Source: Macrotis lagotis
Lineage: Eukaryota; Chordata; Mammalia; Peramelemorphia; Peramelidae
Direction: 5' to 3'
NCBI RefSeq assembly: GCF_037893015.1
Contig: NC_133665.1
Span: forward strand, 19,567,207 to 19,631,206
Length of the DNA: 64,000 nt
Shown here: piece by piece, positions 33,552 through 44,685 of the stretch
Numbering within the stretch: position 1 is the stretch's first letter
Layout of the letters: each line of letters starts with the position of its first letter
Notes under the pieces: generated by a model
What the model was told of the DNA's origin: nothing
Databases searched by the model: none
The model's input: only the letters and a program-made list of their open reading frames with translations
Program-made: the position numbers and the translations under genes

Positions 33552-33894
33552 AAAAATGGAGTCAATAGAAAAAAGGGAAATGTAATGGGAGAAAGAAAAA
33601 GGAGAGGAGGAATAGGCCAAGATATTTCATATAATAAGATTTTTCTTTATTACAATGAGCTATTGCAATGATATGGAAGGGGGGAAGGCAAGGGGGAATG
33701 AGGGAATCTTCACTCTCATCAGAGGTGGCTAGGAGAGGAAACAGAATATATGCTTGATGGGGTATAGGCATCTGGAGTAAGAAGGAGGGGGGGGACAGGG
33801 GGAAGGGGTGGGGATGTGAATGAAGGAAGAGAGGATGGACCATGGGGGGGGTGGCGGAGAGTGGTCAGATATAATGAATTTTCTTTTTTACTTC

Positions 33895-34032
33895 TTGCAA
33901 GGGGCTGGGATTGGATGGCCTGTCTGGGACCATAGGGCCAGGTGGATGCTATGCCTAAGGGGTGGTATGGGAGCTCAGGGCCTCTTGGACCCAGGGCCAG
34001 GGATCTGTCTGCTGCGCCACTCAGCTACCCTA
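33895..34032 (-). repeat. SINE-derived module 1 inside the HAL1-like element
   Basis: Antisense SINE wording CTTGCAAGGGGCTGGGATTGG to GCTGCGCCACTCAGCTACCC. Also present at the equivalent place in the copy at 63,350-63,492. Confidence 0.8.
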
Positions 34033-34244
34033 CAGCACAGTCAGTGAAGGGAGGGAGAAAATATAGTACATGGTAGTGGAGAAATACGAAAGGAGGGAGT
34101 TGCAATCAGCAATGGCAATGGTGGAAAAATATGGAAGTAACTTTTGTGATGGACTTATCATAAAGAATGTGATCCACCCACAACAGAGTTGGTGGTGTTG
34201 GAACACAGACTGAAGCACATTTTATTATTATTATTATTTGGGGG

Positions 34245-34381
34245 GGGGGTCCAGGGCAAATGGGGCTGGGTGGCCTGCCTGGGGTAACACAGCAGGGTGA
34301 TTGTTGTGTGACTGAGGCCGGACTCGGACCCAGATGCTCTGGGCTCAAGGGCCAGTGCTCTGTCCGCCACCCAGCTGCCCC
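34245..34381 (-). repeat. SINE-derived module 2 inside the HAL1-like element
   Basis: GGGCAAATGGGGCTGGGTGG to GTCCGCCACCCAGCTGCCCC; equivalent module at 63,000-63,140. Absent from the simple 3' end at 1,598-1,858. Confidence 0.82.
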
Positions 34382-34429
34382 TACTATTATTACTATTTTA
34401 TTTTAGATATTTTTTTTTCTTTTTTTGGT

Positions 34430-34552
34430 TTATTCAGGGCAGTGGGGTTGGGGTGGCTTGCATATCACACAGCTGGGTGATTGTTGGATGTATGGGGCCA
34501 GATACGGGCTCAGGTGCTCCTGGCTCCTGGGCTGGTGCTCCGTCCTGGCCAT
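34430..34552 (-). repeat. SINE-derived module 3 inside the HAL1-like element
   Basis: GGGCAGTGGGGTTGGGGTGGC to GCTCCGTCCTGGCCATACC; equivalent module at 62,805-62,940. Absent from the copy at 1,598-1,858. (TTATTA)-rich spacers separate modules 2 and 3. Confidence 0.8.
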
Positions 34553-34752
34553 ACCTACAATTATTACTATTATTTTTTTAATTTTAATTTTAATTTTTTT
34601 CTCTCCCCTCTACTTTATAGCTCAAGTGAGTCTATATTTTTGTGGGGAGGGGTATTTTGTTTACTCTTAAACAAGAATATTTTATTAATGTATAATAAAA
34701 TTGTACAAAATGAGAATAAATAAATATTAAATTAAAAAAACTGGCTGACTAC

Positions 34753-35730
34753 ATTCTCCAATTGACAAATGGTCAAAGTATATGCAAAGGCAATTTACAG
34801 ATGAGGAGATCAAAGCAATCCATAGCCATATGAAAAACTGCTCTAAATCATGTACCACCTCACACCTCTCAGACTGGCCAATATGACCAGAAAGGAGAAT
34901 GATCATTGTTGGAAGAGTTGTGGGAAATCTGGGACACTATTACACTGTTGGTGGAGCTGTGAACTCATCCAACCTCTCTGGAGAGAAATTTGGAACTACG
35001 CCCAAATGGCAACAAAAATGAGCATATCCTTTGATCCAGCAATACCACTACTGGATCTATACCCTGAAGAGATGATGAAAAAGGGTAAAAACATCACTTG
35101 TACAAAAATATTCATAGCAGCCCTGTTTGTGGTGGCAAAGAATTGGAAATCAAGTAAATGTCCTTCAGTTGGGTAATAGTTTAGCAAACTGTGTTATATG
35201 TATGTCATGAAACACTATTGTTCTATTAGAAACCAGGAGGGACCGGAATACAGGAATTCAGGGAAACCTGGAGGGATTTGCATGAATTAATGCTGAGTGA
35301 GATGAGCAGAACCAGAAAAATACTTTACACCCTATCAGCAACATTGGGGTGATGTTCAACCTTGATGGACTTGCTCATTCCATCAGTGCAACAACCAGGG
35401 ACAATTTTGGGCTGTCTGCAATGGAGAATACCATCTGTATCCAGATAAAAAGCTGTGGAGTTTGAACAAATTTCAAGGAGTATTCCCTTTAATTTAGGGG
35501 AAAAAAACAGATATCTTATTGTCTGATCTTGTTATCTCTTATACTTTTTGTTTCTTCCTTAAGGATGTGATTTCTCTCTCATCACACTCAATTTGGATCA
35601 ATGTATAACATGAAAACAAAATAAAGACTGACAGATTGCTTTCCGTGGGGGGTGGGGGTCAGGGGAGGGAAGTAAGATTGGGAGAAAAATTGTAAAACAC
35701 AAAACTCAAATAAAATCTTTAAAAAAAAAA
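34753..35730 (+). mobile_element. 5'-truncated L1 (ORF2 C-terminus, 3' end) at the same target site
   Basis: Begins inside ORF2 (CCAATTGACAAATGG), with the frame at 34,850-35,176 giving YHLTPLRLANMTRKENDHCW and FDPAIPLLDLYPEEMMKKGK. It ends with a GGGGGGTGGGGG block and an A10 tail. Right flank GACTGGCTGACTACATT at 35,731-35,747 repeats the left flank. Same subfamily as the L1 at 8,512-9,967. Confidence 0.92.
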
Positions 35731-36039
35731 GACTGGCTGACTACATTTATCATCAACTGGTAATCTCAGTGGGTAAGGAAACTGAGCTAATGACATGGAG
35801 TATTACTCTAAACACAAGCCCACCATAACTCTCCATGGATAACCCCAGAGACCTGAATCATGGATGTGTCCATGCTCTTGGGACCAATGTATCAAAAGGA
35901 GTAAAGATTGTGATAGTATGATAGTTGGGAGAGTAATTTATATGACCTATATATTTTTTTATTTTAAATTATTTAACTTAAAACCATTCAACTGCCAAAT
36001 AAAGTAAAAACCAAACACAAACTCTATGTCTGAAGCTTT

Positions 36040-36665
36040 GGAAGGGGAAATGATGATTGTATTGTCCCATGTCCTGGTCAGATTACCTCTGGAGTACTAT
36101 ATTCAAATCTTGGTGCTGAATTTCAGGAAGTCTACTGAGAAATTGAAGAGTAAATAAAAAAGGTCAATGTGGATGGTGAAGGACCTCAAGATTAAGTCAC
36201 ATGTGGATACTTAAAGAAATGGGAGAAGAAAAGACTTAGAGGGGAACCATACTAACTACCTGCAAGTATTTAAAAGATGTTGTATGGAAGAGGTATTAGG
36301 TAAGGAAAAACTTCCCAACAATCTAAAGTGATATAAAAAATGTAATGGGGGCAGCTAGGTGGTGCAGTAGTTACAGCACTGGACCTGGAGTCATGAAATA
36401 TCAAATCCAGGCTCAGACAGTTAACTAACTAGCTGTGTGATTTTGGGCAAGTCATTTAACCCCTATTTGCCTCAGTTCTTCATCTATAAAATAAAGGACT
36501 CCCTGGAGAAGAAAATGGTAAACTATTCCAGTATTTTTTCTAAGAAAACCCCATGGGCATGAGAACACATAAAACAGACATGACTAAAAGGACTGAAGAA
36601 CAAAAAAATATATAATGGGCTCATAGGGGCCTTTAAGTAAAGGCTGATTACTTTGTTGGGTATAT
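36040..36665 (+). repeat. CR1/L3-type LINE with a nested SINE
   Basis: CTCTGGAGTACTATATTCAAA, GGATGGTGAAGGACCTCAAG, GAAAAGACTTAGAGGGGAAC, GTATTTAAAAGATGTTGTATGG, AAGGAAAAACTTCCCAACAA; resumes after the SINE with GGGGCCTTTAAGTAAAGGCTG. The CR1/L3 3' tip may be the stretch near 37,160-37,230 (TTGGACTAGATCTTTGAGG), displaced by an L2 insertion. Confidence 0.7.
36345..36607 (+). repeat. MAR1-type long SINE
   Basis: GGGGGCAGCTAGGTGGTGCAG head, GCCTCAGTTCTTCATCTATAA, GGAGAAGAAAATGGTAAACT, AAACAGACATGACTAAAAGG tail. Confidence 0.85.
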
Positions 36666-36669
36666 TGTA

Positions 36670-37150
36670 TCAATTGATCAAAAAGCAATTATTAATTCCT
36701 TATACAAAGTAGTTCTAAGCATTGAGGATACACATTTAAAAATAACAGTCCTAACACACTATCAGTGAAAATATGTACTTATCTGAGCACGTACTAAATA
36801 CATACAAAGTAACTACAAAGGGATTTGGGGATGGGAGAAGCAAGCAGCTAGAAGCATCAGGAGAGGTGTCTTCCTTTTGTTTTCCTTTTTGAAGTAAGTG
36901 AAGATGTTCATTCCAGGAATGAGATGCAAAGACATAAACAGGAGAAAAAATGCCATGTGGAAGGAAAAGCATAAAGACCAAAAGGGTTGGTCTGTAAATT
37001 GTGGTTTTTTGTGAAGCAATGTGATAATAAGCCTATAAAAGTATGGGTCATCAGGTTGTTAGAAGTTTAAATGCCAAATAAAGAGGTTTGTACTAGATTC
37101 AAGATTTCTAAAAGTAATAGGGGGGAATAGGGGGAATGTTGAGTGGAGGA
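36670..37150 (+). repeat. L2 LINE fragment
   Basis: AAGCAATTATTAATTCCTTAT, AGTTCTAAGCATTGAGGATAC, TTCCAGGAATGAGATGCAAAG, CCAAATAAAGAGGTTTGTACT follow L2 order, diverged. Confidence 0.5.
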
Positions 37151-37569
37151 TGGATTAGACAGGGGATTCTTGCTTAGGTACATGTTGGACTAGATCTTTG
37201 AGGAAACTTCTAACTGAAATTCTGTGAAATGCTTTTTTGGTGGGGGGGGTTCAGTCAACAGAAGATCTTTATATACCTTTCAATATGTCATGATTATGAA
37301 AGTGTACACAGATCTGATACGAATGGTGTGTTCTAATGTTGGATTATTGAAACTAGCTAAAAATGATATTTCTTTCAGTGATTTAAAAATCATATATATT
37401 ACTTTTGCATCTCATTTATTTTACATGCTATTAGTTTTATCTCATTTTAAATACTTGATACTGAGTACAAATGTTAAATATGAAATAACTCAGAGAGTAA
37501 AATATACTTGTTGAATTCGTGTATACCCATAAATAATGGATATTTTTGGAGGGGAGGGGGTCAGAACAC

Positions 37570-37730
37570 TGTCCCTGGCTCAAGGCATTCTGTGGATCAG
37601 ATCATTTTATCCCTGATTATATTTAAGAGATCATGTTATTCCTATTCCATTTGTTTCAGATTGCCCCTAGAATCAAATGCAATTTAAAGCCCTTACAACT
37701 TGCTTCCAAGCTGTTAACATTTATTCACAA
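37570..37730 (-). repeat. L2 LINE fragment
   Basis: GATCAGATCATTTTATCCCTG, AATCAAATGCAATTTAAAGCC, CTTACAACTTGCTTCCAAGC: antisense L2. Confidence 0.5.
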
Positions 37731-37734
37731 GTTG

Positions 37735-37860
37735 GGGTGGCTAGGTAGTGTAATGGATAGTCCACTGACTCTGGCTACAAACACTTGACATTTATTAGCT
37801 GTGTGACCCTAGGTAAGTAATTTAACCCCATTTCCTCAACAAAAAACAATATAGAAAAAA
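37735..37860 (+). repeat. Old marsupial SINE
   Basis: GGGGTGGCTAGGTAGTGTAAT, TTATTAGCTGTGTGACCCTAG, internally shortened. Confidence 0.7.
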
Positions 37861-37864
37861 TGTT

Positions 37865-38585
37865 CATTCAGAACTTAAGTTCATGGTTAATTATGAAGCT
37901 TAATTAGACTAGTGAAATCAAGATGAGTTAGACACAGTTATCATAGAATGAAACATTTCAAGCACTGAGGAGCTACAGTCTTTCTTTGAAGTTCATCATC
38001 ATCATTCTCCTAAACTATAGCCAATCTAAAAGTTCCATATCTTATCATAAAGTACTTCTCCTCTATTAAAGAAGCAAGATCTCACACAATTTATCAGTCT
38101 TTGGAGAGTGCTTTACATGATTCTTTTAATTTTAGGTGCATGAGCAAACAGGTTAGTAAGAATGCCAGTTCCAATAATTCCTGTATATAAAAAAACTCTC
38201 TCATGTGTTGGTGTGATTGTTATATCTTCCTGTCCTTGAAGCCCCAGGTGCAAAGGCGATGTTCCAGTTAACAGAATAGCTTTTTATCTTTATCCTTTCT
38301 TCTAATTTCCTGTTGACTTTTGACTTTCATTCTGATGAGATGATGGTTTTACATTTGCAAATGATTTCCCCATGACTCACTACTGTGTTAAGATCTTCCT
38401 GGCGTCCAGTCCAGTTCTACTACACAACTGATTTGTTAATAATGGAAAGTCACAGTATTGTGCTTCTTGTTCATTTGTCCTAATTGCTACCTTCTCTGGT
38501 CTTTTACATTTAGCAACATCATCATAATTTAATGTACTGACATGAATGAAGTCCATAATAGCCTGGAACTCAAGGGCTTCCACAA
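37865..38585 (-). other. Unassigned stretch with a 67-codon open frame
   Basis: The minus-strand frame 38,583-38,380 reads MEALEFQAIMDFIHVSTLNY, DDVAKCKRPEKVAIRTNEQE, AQYCDFPLLTNQLCSRTGLD, ARKILTQ. Its composition is protein-like, but I do not recognise it. It has no promoter or splice context and is flanked by L2 and SINE sequence. It could be a fragment of a processed pseudogene or chance. Confidence 0.2.
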
Positions 38586-38639
38586 TCTGACTCTAATTTA
38601 TCCTTCCATGATCATTTCACACTACAGTCCTAACAGAAG

Positions 38640-38800
38640 TAGCTTGGTGGCACATTGGAGTCAGAAAGACCTAAATTCGAATCCAACTTGAGACACTTAT
38701 TAGCTTTGGGAACTCGGACAATTCACTTAACCTTTGCCTCTCTAAGTTTCCTCAAATGGTAAATTACAGCATCTGACTTACAGATTTGCTTTATAGAATG
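38640..38800 (+). repeat. MIR/SINE-like remnant
   Basis: TAGCTTGGTGGCACATTGGAG, AATTCGAATCCAACTTGAGAC, CTCTCTAAGTTTCCTCAAATG. Confidence 0.5.
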
Positions 38801-38999
38801 AAAAAAAATTGTAATATGTTCAACATACTGCCTGGCAGGTTTTTAAAGAGATTTATTTATTTTTTTTTAAATTTATGGAATAAAACAAACATTTCCATAC
38901 CACAGTATAATAAAAAAGATTGCAAATGAACTGCAAATCTATTATTGACAACTTGCTATTCCTTTTAAATATATAATAAAGTTATCATATAAAACTTAT

Positions 39000-40855
39000 T
39001 AAATACTCATTCTCATTCTTTTACAAGGTCAGAGATTTAGGGCAGAATACTCTCCCTTCCTCACTGAGTTCAGTGTCTGATTTGTAGTTGCTCCAGCTCA
39101 ACTCCTGTCCTCAAACTAGCAGACTTCATTGTATTTAGTGATACTGTCCCTAACTTTCCATCTCCTCAATCTAATCAAACTCACGTGATTTACTCCTCTA
39201 TTCCATCTCAGTTACACACAAAGATAGCCATACCCTTGATCTTGCTATCACTCATAAATGTTCCACCTCTATGTTGATGAACTTCCAAATTCTTTTATCT
39301 GATTATAATCTTTCTCTTCCCTTCTCTTCTAAATTCTCTCCAATCCAGTTTCCAATCTCATCATTCAATTAAAACTTCTCTCTCCAAAATCACCAGTATG
39401 CTTTTGCTGATCATATTTAATGGCTTTTTCCTCAGTGATCCTTGATCTCTCTATAGCTGTTTACCTTCTTCCCGATATTCTTTTTAGATTCTCTCCTGGT
39501 TCTCCTTGATGTATGACCACTCTTCGGTGTTTTTTGTCAGTTCATGCCCCAAAACCTTGGATGTCATCCAAGAGTCTGTCCTGAGTCTTCTTTAATCCTT
39601 CTATGCTGTCTCATTTGGTGATGTCATTAACTCTTATGGATTTAATTATCATCTCTACATAGATAATTCCCAGACCTAGATATCCAGCTGAACTTTATAC
39701 AGACTCACATCAACAACTGACTTTATGATTAAATTAGATCTCTCTTGGGCATCTCAAGCTCAACATGGTCAAAATAGAACACATCATTCTCTTTATCCAA
39801 ACCTTACAATTTCTGTCAAACGTACTACCAAATTCCAAATAACCCATTCTTGATGTCATCCTTGATTCACCATTGTCACTCATCCCACATATCCAATCTG
39901 TTGTTAAGTCTTGTCTTTATCTTTATAACATCTCTCACAAGCAACTGCTTTTCTCCACTCAATAACCACAACCTTAGTTTGGCTCTCATTACCTCTTGTT
40001 TGAACTATGCCAGAAGTCTTCTGACCGTTCTCTCTCAAGTATCTCATTCTAATCTATTCTACACTCAATTGCCCAAAGGATTTCTTTTTTTTTTGGAGGG
40101 GTGGCAGTCAGGGTAAGTGACTTTCCCAGGGATACACAACTAAGGTCCTCCCAATTCCACTGTGCCCCTTAGCTACTCCAGTCAAATTTATTTTTAAAAA
40201 ATAATCTGACCATGTCACAACCATCATCTCAGCCTGCCCTTCCACTCAATACATTCCAATTCCTCCTCTATTTGGCATTTAAAGTTCTTCATAATTTTTT
40301 CTCATTCTTACCTTTCCACTCTCCTCCACTTCTACAGTCCAGCCATACTAATCAACTTACTATCCCTTGGACACATTATACTTAAGTATTTTGTCTCAAG
40401 CTGTTTTCCATGGCTAGAATGCTTGCCTTACTCTTCTCTGCCTCTTGGTTCCTTGACTTCCTTTAAGATCCAAACTTAAATCCCTATAAGAGGTATTTTC
40501 CAATCTATGACTGCAAGTTGTCTTTTCTTGAGATTACCTTTTATTTATACTAAATATTTGCCAATGTTCAAATTTTATATTATTTATACTATATACCTTA
40601 TATAATGATATTATATATCAACATGGTATAATAATATAATACTAATATTTGTATATTATTACATATTATATATCATTTATATTATATACATAGCTATCTT
40701 TCTCTTGTATGCACATAATTATTTACAAGTTATCTCCCGCATTACATTGTGAGAAGCTTGAGGTATGTCTTCCCATACTTTTACCTGTGTATTCCTAGCA
40801 CTTAACACAATGCATATTATGTACTTAATAAATGATTTTTAAAATTGAGTGATTG
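39000..40855 (-). repeat. Long L2 LINE (about 1.8 kb)
   Basis: The antisense reading contains, in L2 order, AATGGCTTTTTCCTCAGTGATC, GGTTCTCCTTGATGTATGACC, GAGTCTGTCCTGAGTCTTC, AATTATCATCTCTACATAGAT, CATCTCAAGCTCAACATGGTC, ATCCTTGATTCACCATTGTC, ATAATCTGACCATGTCACAAC and the tip TCCTAGCACTTAACACAATGC. It is the longest L2 copy in the window and covers the RT C-terminal half through the 3' end. A SINE fragment (40,087-40,183) and an AT-rich expansion (40,560-40,700) lie inside it. Confidence 0.75.
40087..40183 (-). repeat. SINE fragment inside L2
   Basis: AAGTGACTTTCCCAGGGATAC, AATTCCACTGTGCCCCTTAGC; antisense and shortened. Confidence 0.65.
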
Positions 40856-40999
40856 ACTGACCCTATGGAATACAACCCAGATTTTTCCTTCAAGGAAAAG
40901 AAAGTATAGTTTTAATAGGACTGGCATTGGCAAGGGTAACTTTTGTTATATTGGGTATCTTGATTCTGCTTTGGAAATTGACATTAAAAAATTTGTCCA

Positions 41000-41150
41000 G
41001 GGAGCAGCTAGGTGGTGGAGTGGATAGAAGAACACTGTCCCTGGAGTCAGGAGGACATGAGTTCAAATCCGACCTCAGACACTTAATAATTTGCCTAGCT
41101 GTGTGACCTTGGGCAAGTCACTTAACCCCATTGTCTTTAATAAAAGAGTA
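41000..41150 (+). repeat. Marsupial SINE
   Basis: GGGAGCAGCTAGGTGGTGGAG to CTTAACCCCATTGTCTTTAAT, followed by a short tandem AGAGTACCTTGCCTAA duplication. Confidence 0.88.
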
Positions 41151-41174
41151 CCTTGCCTAAAGAGTACCTTACAT

Positions 41175-41860
41175 ATATGTATATATATAGTGTTTTATTT
41201 TTTCCAATTACAGGTAAAGATGATTTTAAACATTAATTTTTTAATTGTTTTTTGAATTTTACAGTTTTTTCCTCAGTCTCATATTCCTCCCCCCCCAGTC
41301 CCCACAGAAGGCAGTCTGATAGTCTTTACATTGTTTCCACATTGATCAAAGTTGAATGTGTTGAGAGAGAAATCATATCCTTAAGGAAAAAAATAAGAAC
41401 TAGCAAAATTACATAATAAAATACCTTTTTTAAAAAAGAAAAATTAGGGGCAGCTAGGTGGTGTAGTGGATAAAGCACTGGCCCTGGAGTCAGGAGTACC
41501 TGGGTTCAAATCCGGTCTCAGACACTTAATAATTACCTAGCTGTGTGGCCCTGGGCAAGCCACTTAACCCCATTTGCCTTGCAAAAACCTAAAAAAGAAA
41601 AATTAAAGATCATAGTCTTTGGTCTTTATTTAAACTCCACAATTCTTTCTCTGAATACAGATAGTATTCTCCATCACAGATACCCTAAAATTGTTCCTGA
41701 TTGTTGCACTGATGGAATGAACAAGTCCATTAAGGTTGATCATCACTCTCATGTTGCAGTTAGTGTGTACAATATTCTTCTGGTTCTGATCATCTCACTC
41801 AACATCAGTTCATGCAAATCCTTCCAGGCTTCTCTGTGAACATTCAAAGTTTTGAGTCTC
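41175..41860 (-). mobile_element. L1 3' end split by a SINE
   Basis: Antisense match to the L1 3' ends at 9,500-9,900 and 35,300-35,700: TCCCCACAGAAGGCAGTCTG, GAGAGAGAAATCATATCCTTA, then after the SINE CAGATAGTATTCTCCATCAC, TGCACTGATGGAATGAACAAG, CTCACTCAACATCAGTTCATG. Confidence 0.85.
41447..41590 (+). repeat. Marsupial SINE with 15 bp TSD inside L1
   Basis: TSD AAAAAAGAAAAATTA at 41,432-41,446 and 41,591-41,605; body near consensus. The insertion postdates the L1. Confidence 0.95.
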
Positions 41861-41929
41861 AAATTTTTCCCCTCCTTCCTAAAACAGTGGGATTTTTGTT
41901 GTTTTCCTTCATTTTCTCAAAGACTATGA

Positions 41930-42330
41930 CATCAGGAATGATACCATTACAAGCATATGAACTGGATTTGAGTGAGAGGGTGCTATGCTAAGTCACCAGC
42001 CTCACTTTCTCTTCCAGAGCCATCTGGATCCAGTGACCATATATGAATCAGGATGACTGGAGATGACTCTTGATGTGAGGCAGAGTTAAGTGACTTGCCC
42101 AAGGTCATGCAGCTAGAGAGTGTCAAATGTCTGAGGCTGGATTTGAACCCACTACACTACCTAGCTGCCCCTCCTAAGACAGTAATCAATTTGATATAGG
42201 TCATATATGTCCAATCATGTAAAGTATATTTTCATATTAGTCATAGTGTGAAAAAAAGAGAATAAAAGAAAAAAACAATGAATAAAAGCAAAAATAGTAT
42301 GTCTGGATTTGTATTCATACTCCAAGAGCA
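41930..42330 (-). repeat. Mixed old repeats (SINE fragment, L1 3' fragment)
   Basis: 42,060-42,175 is an antisense SINE (TTAAGTGACTTGCCCAAGG, CTACACTACCTAGCTGCCCC). 42,180-42,300 repeats antisense L1 3' wording (ATATTAGTCATAGTGTGAA). 41,960-42,060 (CCAGAGCCATCTGGATCCAG) is an unnamed marsupial repeat. Confidence 0.55.
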
Positions 42331-42539
42331 CTTTTCTTCTTAGAACAGCACTATCTCCTCTAAAGCATGAGCATTTTATTCATTATGGAGTCTCTAAGGG
42401 CTATTCAGGAAACCTTTGAGCTCTCACATCAGAAGTGATCTTTTTCTGATTTATATTTTATTTCTACTTAACCCATTCAAGTATCATATCTGTGTTATGA
42501 TTTCATTATTGATGTTTATGGTTTTTAAAATTTCTCTCT

Positions 42540-43020
42540 ACTATATTTAAGCTCCTTGCTTTTTTTCATCTTACTATCCTCAAAACACTAACAGGATCCT
42601 TTGCTAACAAAAGCTTATTAAATGTTTGCTAAGTTGAAAATTAATAAACTAACTCCTTTATGTTTGACATAATTGCACATGGATAACCGATATCAAATTG
42701 CTTGCTGTCTTGGGGTGGAAGGGAGAAAAATTTGGAAATCAAAAACTTACAGAAATGAATATTGAAAAATGTCTTTTCTTGTATTTGAAAAAAATAGTTA
42801 AGTCCTAGGAGAGCTAAGACTTCTCAGAAGCCTGCTTTCATGAGTGGGAAAAAAATAGTATTTATGAGTGTATGGATATTGTTTTTCTTAAGTCTTGTCT
42901 ATTTTACAGGGATGAATTCCTTTCAGGGACAGTCCTATATATCTCATAATCTCATTCAGTGCTTTGCACAGTTCCTAGTAAATAGTTGTTGCTTAAAAAA
43001 ATGCTTGTGGATTGATTGTA
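42540..43020 (-). repeat. Two L2 LINE tips
   Basis: 42,540-42,650 (CCTTTGCTAACAAAAGCTTAT) and 42,900-43,020 (GGGATGAATTCCTTTCAGGG, GCTTTGCACAGTTCCTAGTAA) are antisense L2 ends. Confidence 0.5.
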
Positions 43021-43029
43021 CACAAAGGT

Positions 43030-43860
43030 CTCAATGAATAGATTAAGCATGACACTATGATTTGTTTACCCTTTTCATTTAAGTAGTAAATACCTTATAA
43101 AACAAAGTTAAATTTCAAAATTACAAATTAATGAAATCTGAATTAATTATATTTTAAAGTATAACAATTAGATCATCACAAAGAGATAAGATACCTTCTG
43201 TTCCAATGCTATGATCATTGAATTTGCCCAGATAGCACTGAAGGAGTTTTTTCTATAGCAACCTTTTCTTCTTTCTGTGTTGGTGTTAGTATTTTGAATT
43301 AATAACTCATGCTCTAAGGCTCATGGAAAAGAAACAAAGAGCTCTCATTTGATAAAGGTTTAAAGGTATAAGAAAGATAAGGGGGGGGGAATGGATTAGA
43401 TAAGAAAAGACTAAGTCCTACAAGCAGTATTTTAACCACTTAAGGGTTTATTCATTTATTTAACAGACATTAATAAGATCTGTAGAAGTTAGAAGAAATA
43501 ACTCAAGAAAAAGGATGATAGGAGAGTTAAGACAGCTCCACAATTAATATAATATAAAATAGAATTTGTTATAAAGTGCTATGAGATTAGAGGATGGAGA
43601 AATCACTATAATTGCAGCTATCAGAGGAAAGTTTATATAGGAGATGGCATGAAAAATGACGGCTTGCAAGTCACGATATGGAAAGATGGGATGGAATGTC
43701 ATATAGATATACCACAAAAGGTCTAGCAGATAAGAATGCACAGGACCTACTTGCCTATAAAGAAGTAAAGCAATAAGGTTAGAGTGAAGAGAACTTGAGA
43801 GAGAGTAGACTGAAACAGACAGTGTTATGACTGAAAGATCATCTTTAAGAAATACATGCT
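43030..43860. other. Intergenic, nothing recognised
   Basis: Unassigned; a short G run at 43,381-43,389. Confidence 0.4.
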
Positions 43861-44334
43861 ATAGCAGCTAGGTTTGTCTTGTAGCCATTAACACCTTGTT
43901 CAAATCCTGACTTTGACAGATGACCTAGGGTTAGTCCCTTAACCTATCATCAATTCAGGCTGCTATCGAGCCTATTAAATAACAAATAGACTTACTGCAA
44001 GACTCCACACTGGGCGTCCCCAACCCAGATGAAATCATAGGTTGGAGCCAAAAATGAAGTCCTATTTTCTATGGAACACAACTGTCCAGAAAAGTAAAAT
44101 TCATTTAATGTCCTGAATTTAATTAGTAGGAAAGCTTAGATTTAGAATCCCAGCTCTCTTGTTTCCCAATCATAAGTAAGTAGTCCTTTCACCATACTGA
44201 GCATTTCTCAAAGTTTTTGGTGACTAGAACAAGAGAAAAGCTACCAGCCTGTCATGTAAGGAAGCGGTGTAGATGACTTGCCCAAATGAGAGGAGTGGGT
44301 AGAGGTGAGAAAGACTTGTTTTGCAAAAATGGTG

Positions 44335-44575
44335 TTTGAGTTTTTCGTGTCCCACTCTTCTTGACCCCGTTTGGTATTTTCTTGGCAAAGGTACTGGAGT
44401 GGTAAACCACAAATGATCTCCTGATCATTTTACATTTGGTGAAACTGAGGCAAACAGGGTTAAGTGACTTGCCCAGGACCTCAAAACTAAGTAATAGCCG
44501 AGGCAGGATTTGAACTCTTAATCTTACTGACTTCAGGCCTGTCTCTACATCTTCTGTGCCACTTATTTCTCTAAT
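44335..44575 (-). repeat. MAR1-type long SINE
   Basis: GGTATTTTCTTGGCAAAGGTAC, GTGAAACTGAGGCAAACAGGG, TTAAGTGACTTGCCCAGGACC, antisense. Confidence 0.8.
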
Positions 44576-44685
44576 GGAGATCTTCTAATGAATAATGCCA
44601 ACGTTAACACCAGCTGCTGGGAACCTTTGCCCTGATTTGGGGCATGAAGCCCCAACCCCGGAGGGTGGGTGTCTGAAATTCAGTT

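Larger units (their letters stand above)
30357..34737 (+). mobile_element. HAL1-like (half-L1) element, composite 3' end, hosting a DAW1 retrocopy
   Basis: Starts GGGGTGGAGCCAAGATGAC, an L1-type 5' end, followed by about 700 bp of 5' UTR and ORF1 (31,072-32,158). No ORF2 (endonuclease or reverse transcriptase) is found. Instead a 3' region with three antisense SINE-like modules (33,895-34,032; 34,245-34,381; 34,430-34,552) leads to AATAAAATTGTAC and an A-rich tail. The TSD (A)ACTGGCTGACTAC is at 30,343-30,356 and about 34,739-34,752. Without the retrocopy the element is about 3.2 kb. A second copy of the 3' part runs in antisense at 62,602-64,000. Confidence 0.85.

Noticed and set aside
41000-41605. 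Regularly spaced SINE copies as a CRISPR-like or satellite array
   Set aside because: The copies have individual TSDs and differing strands; this is a eukaryotic genome and the spacing is irregular.
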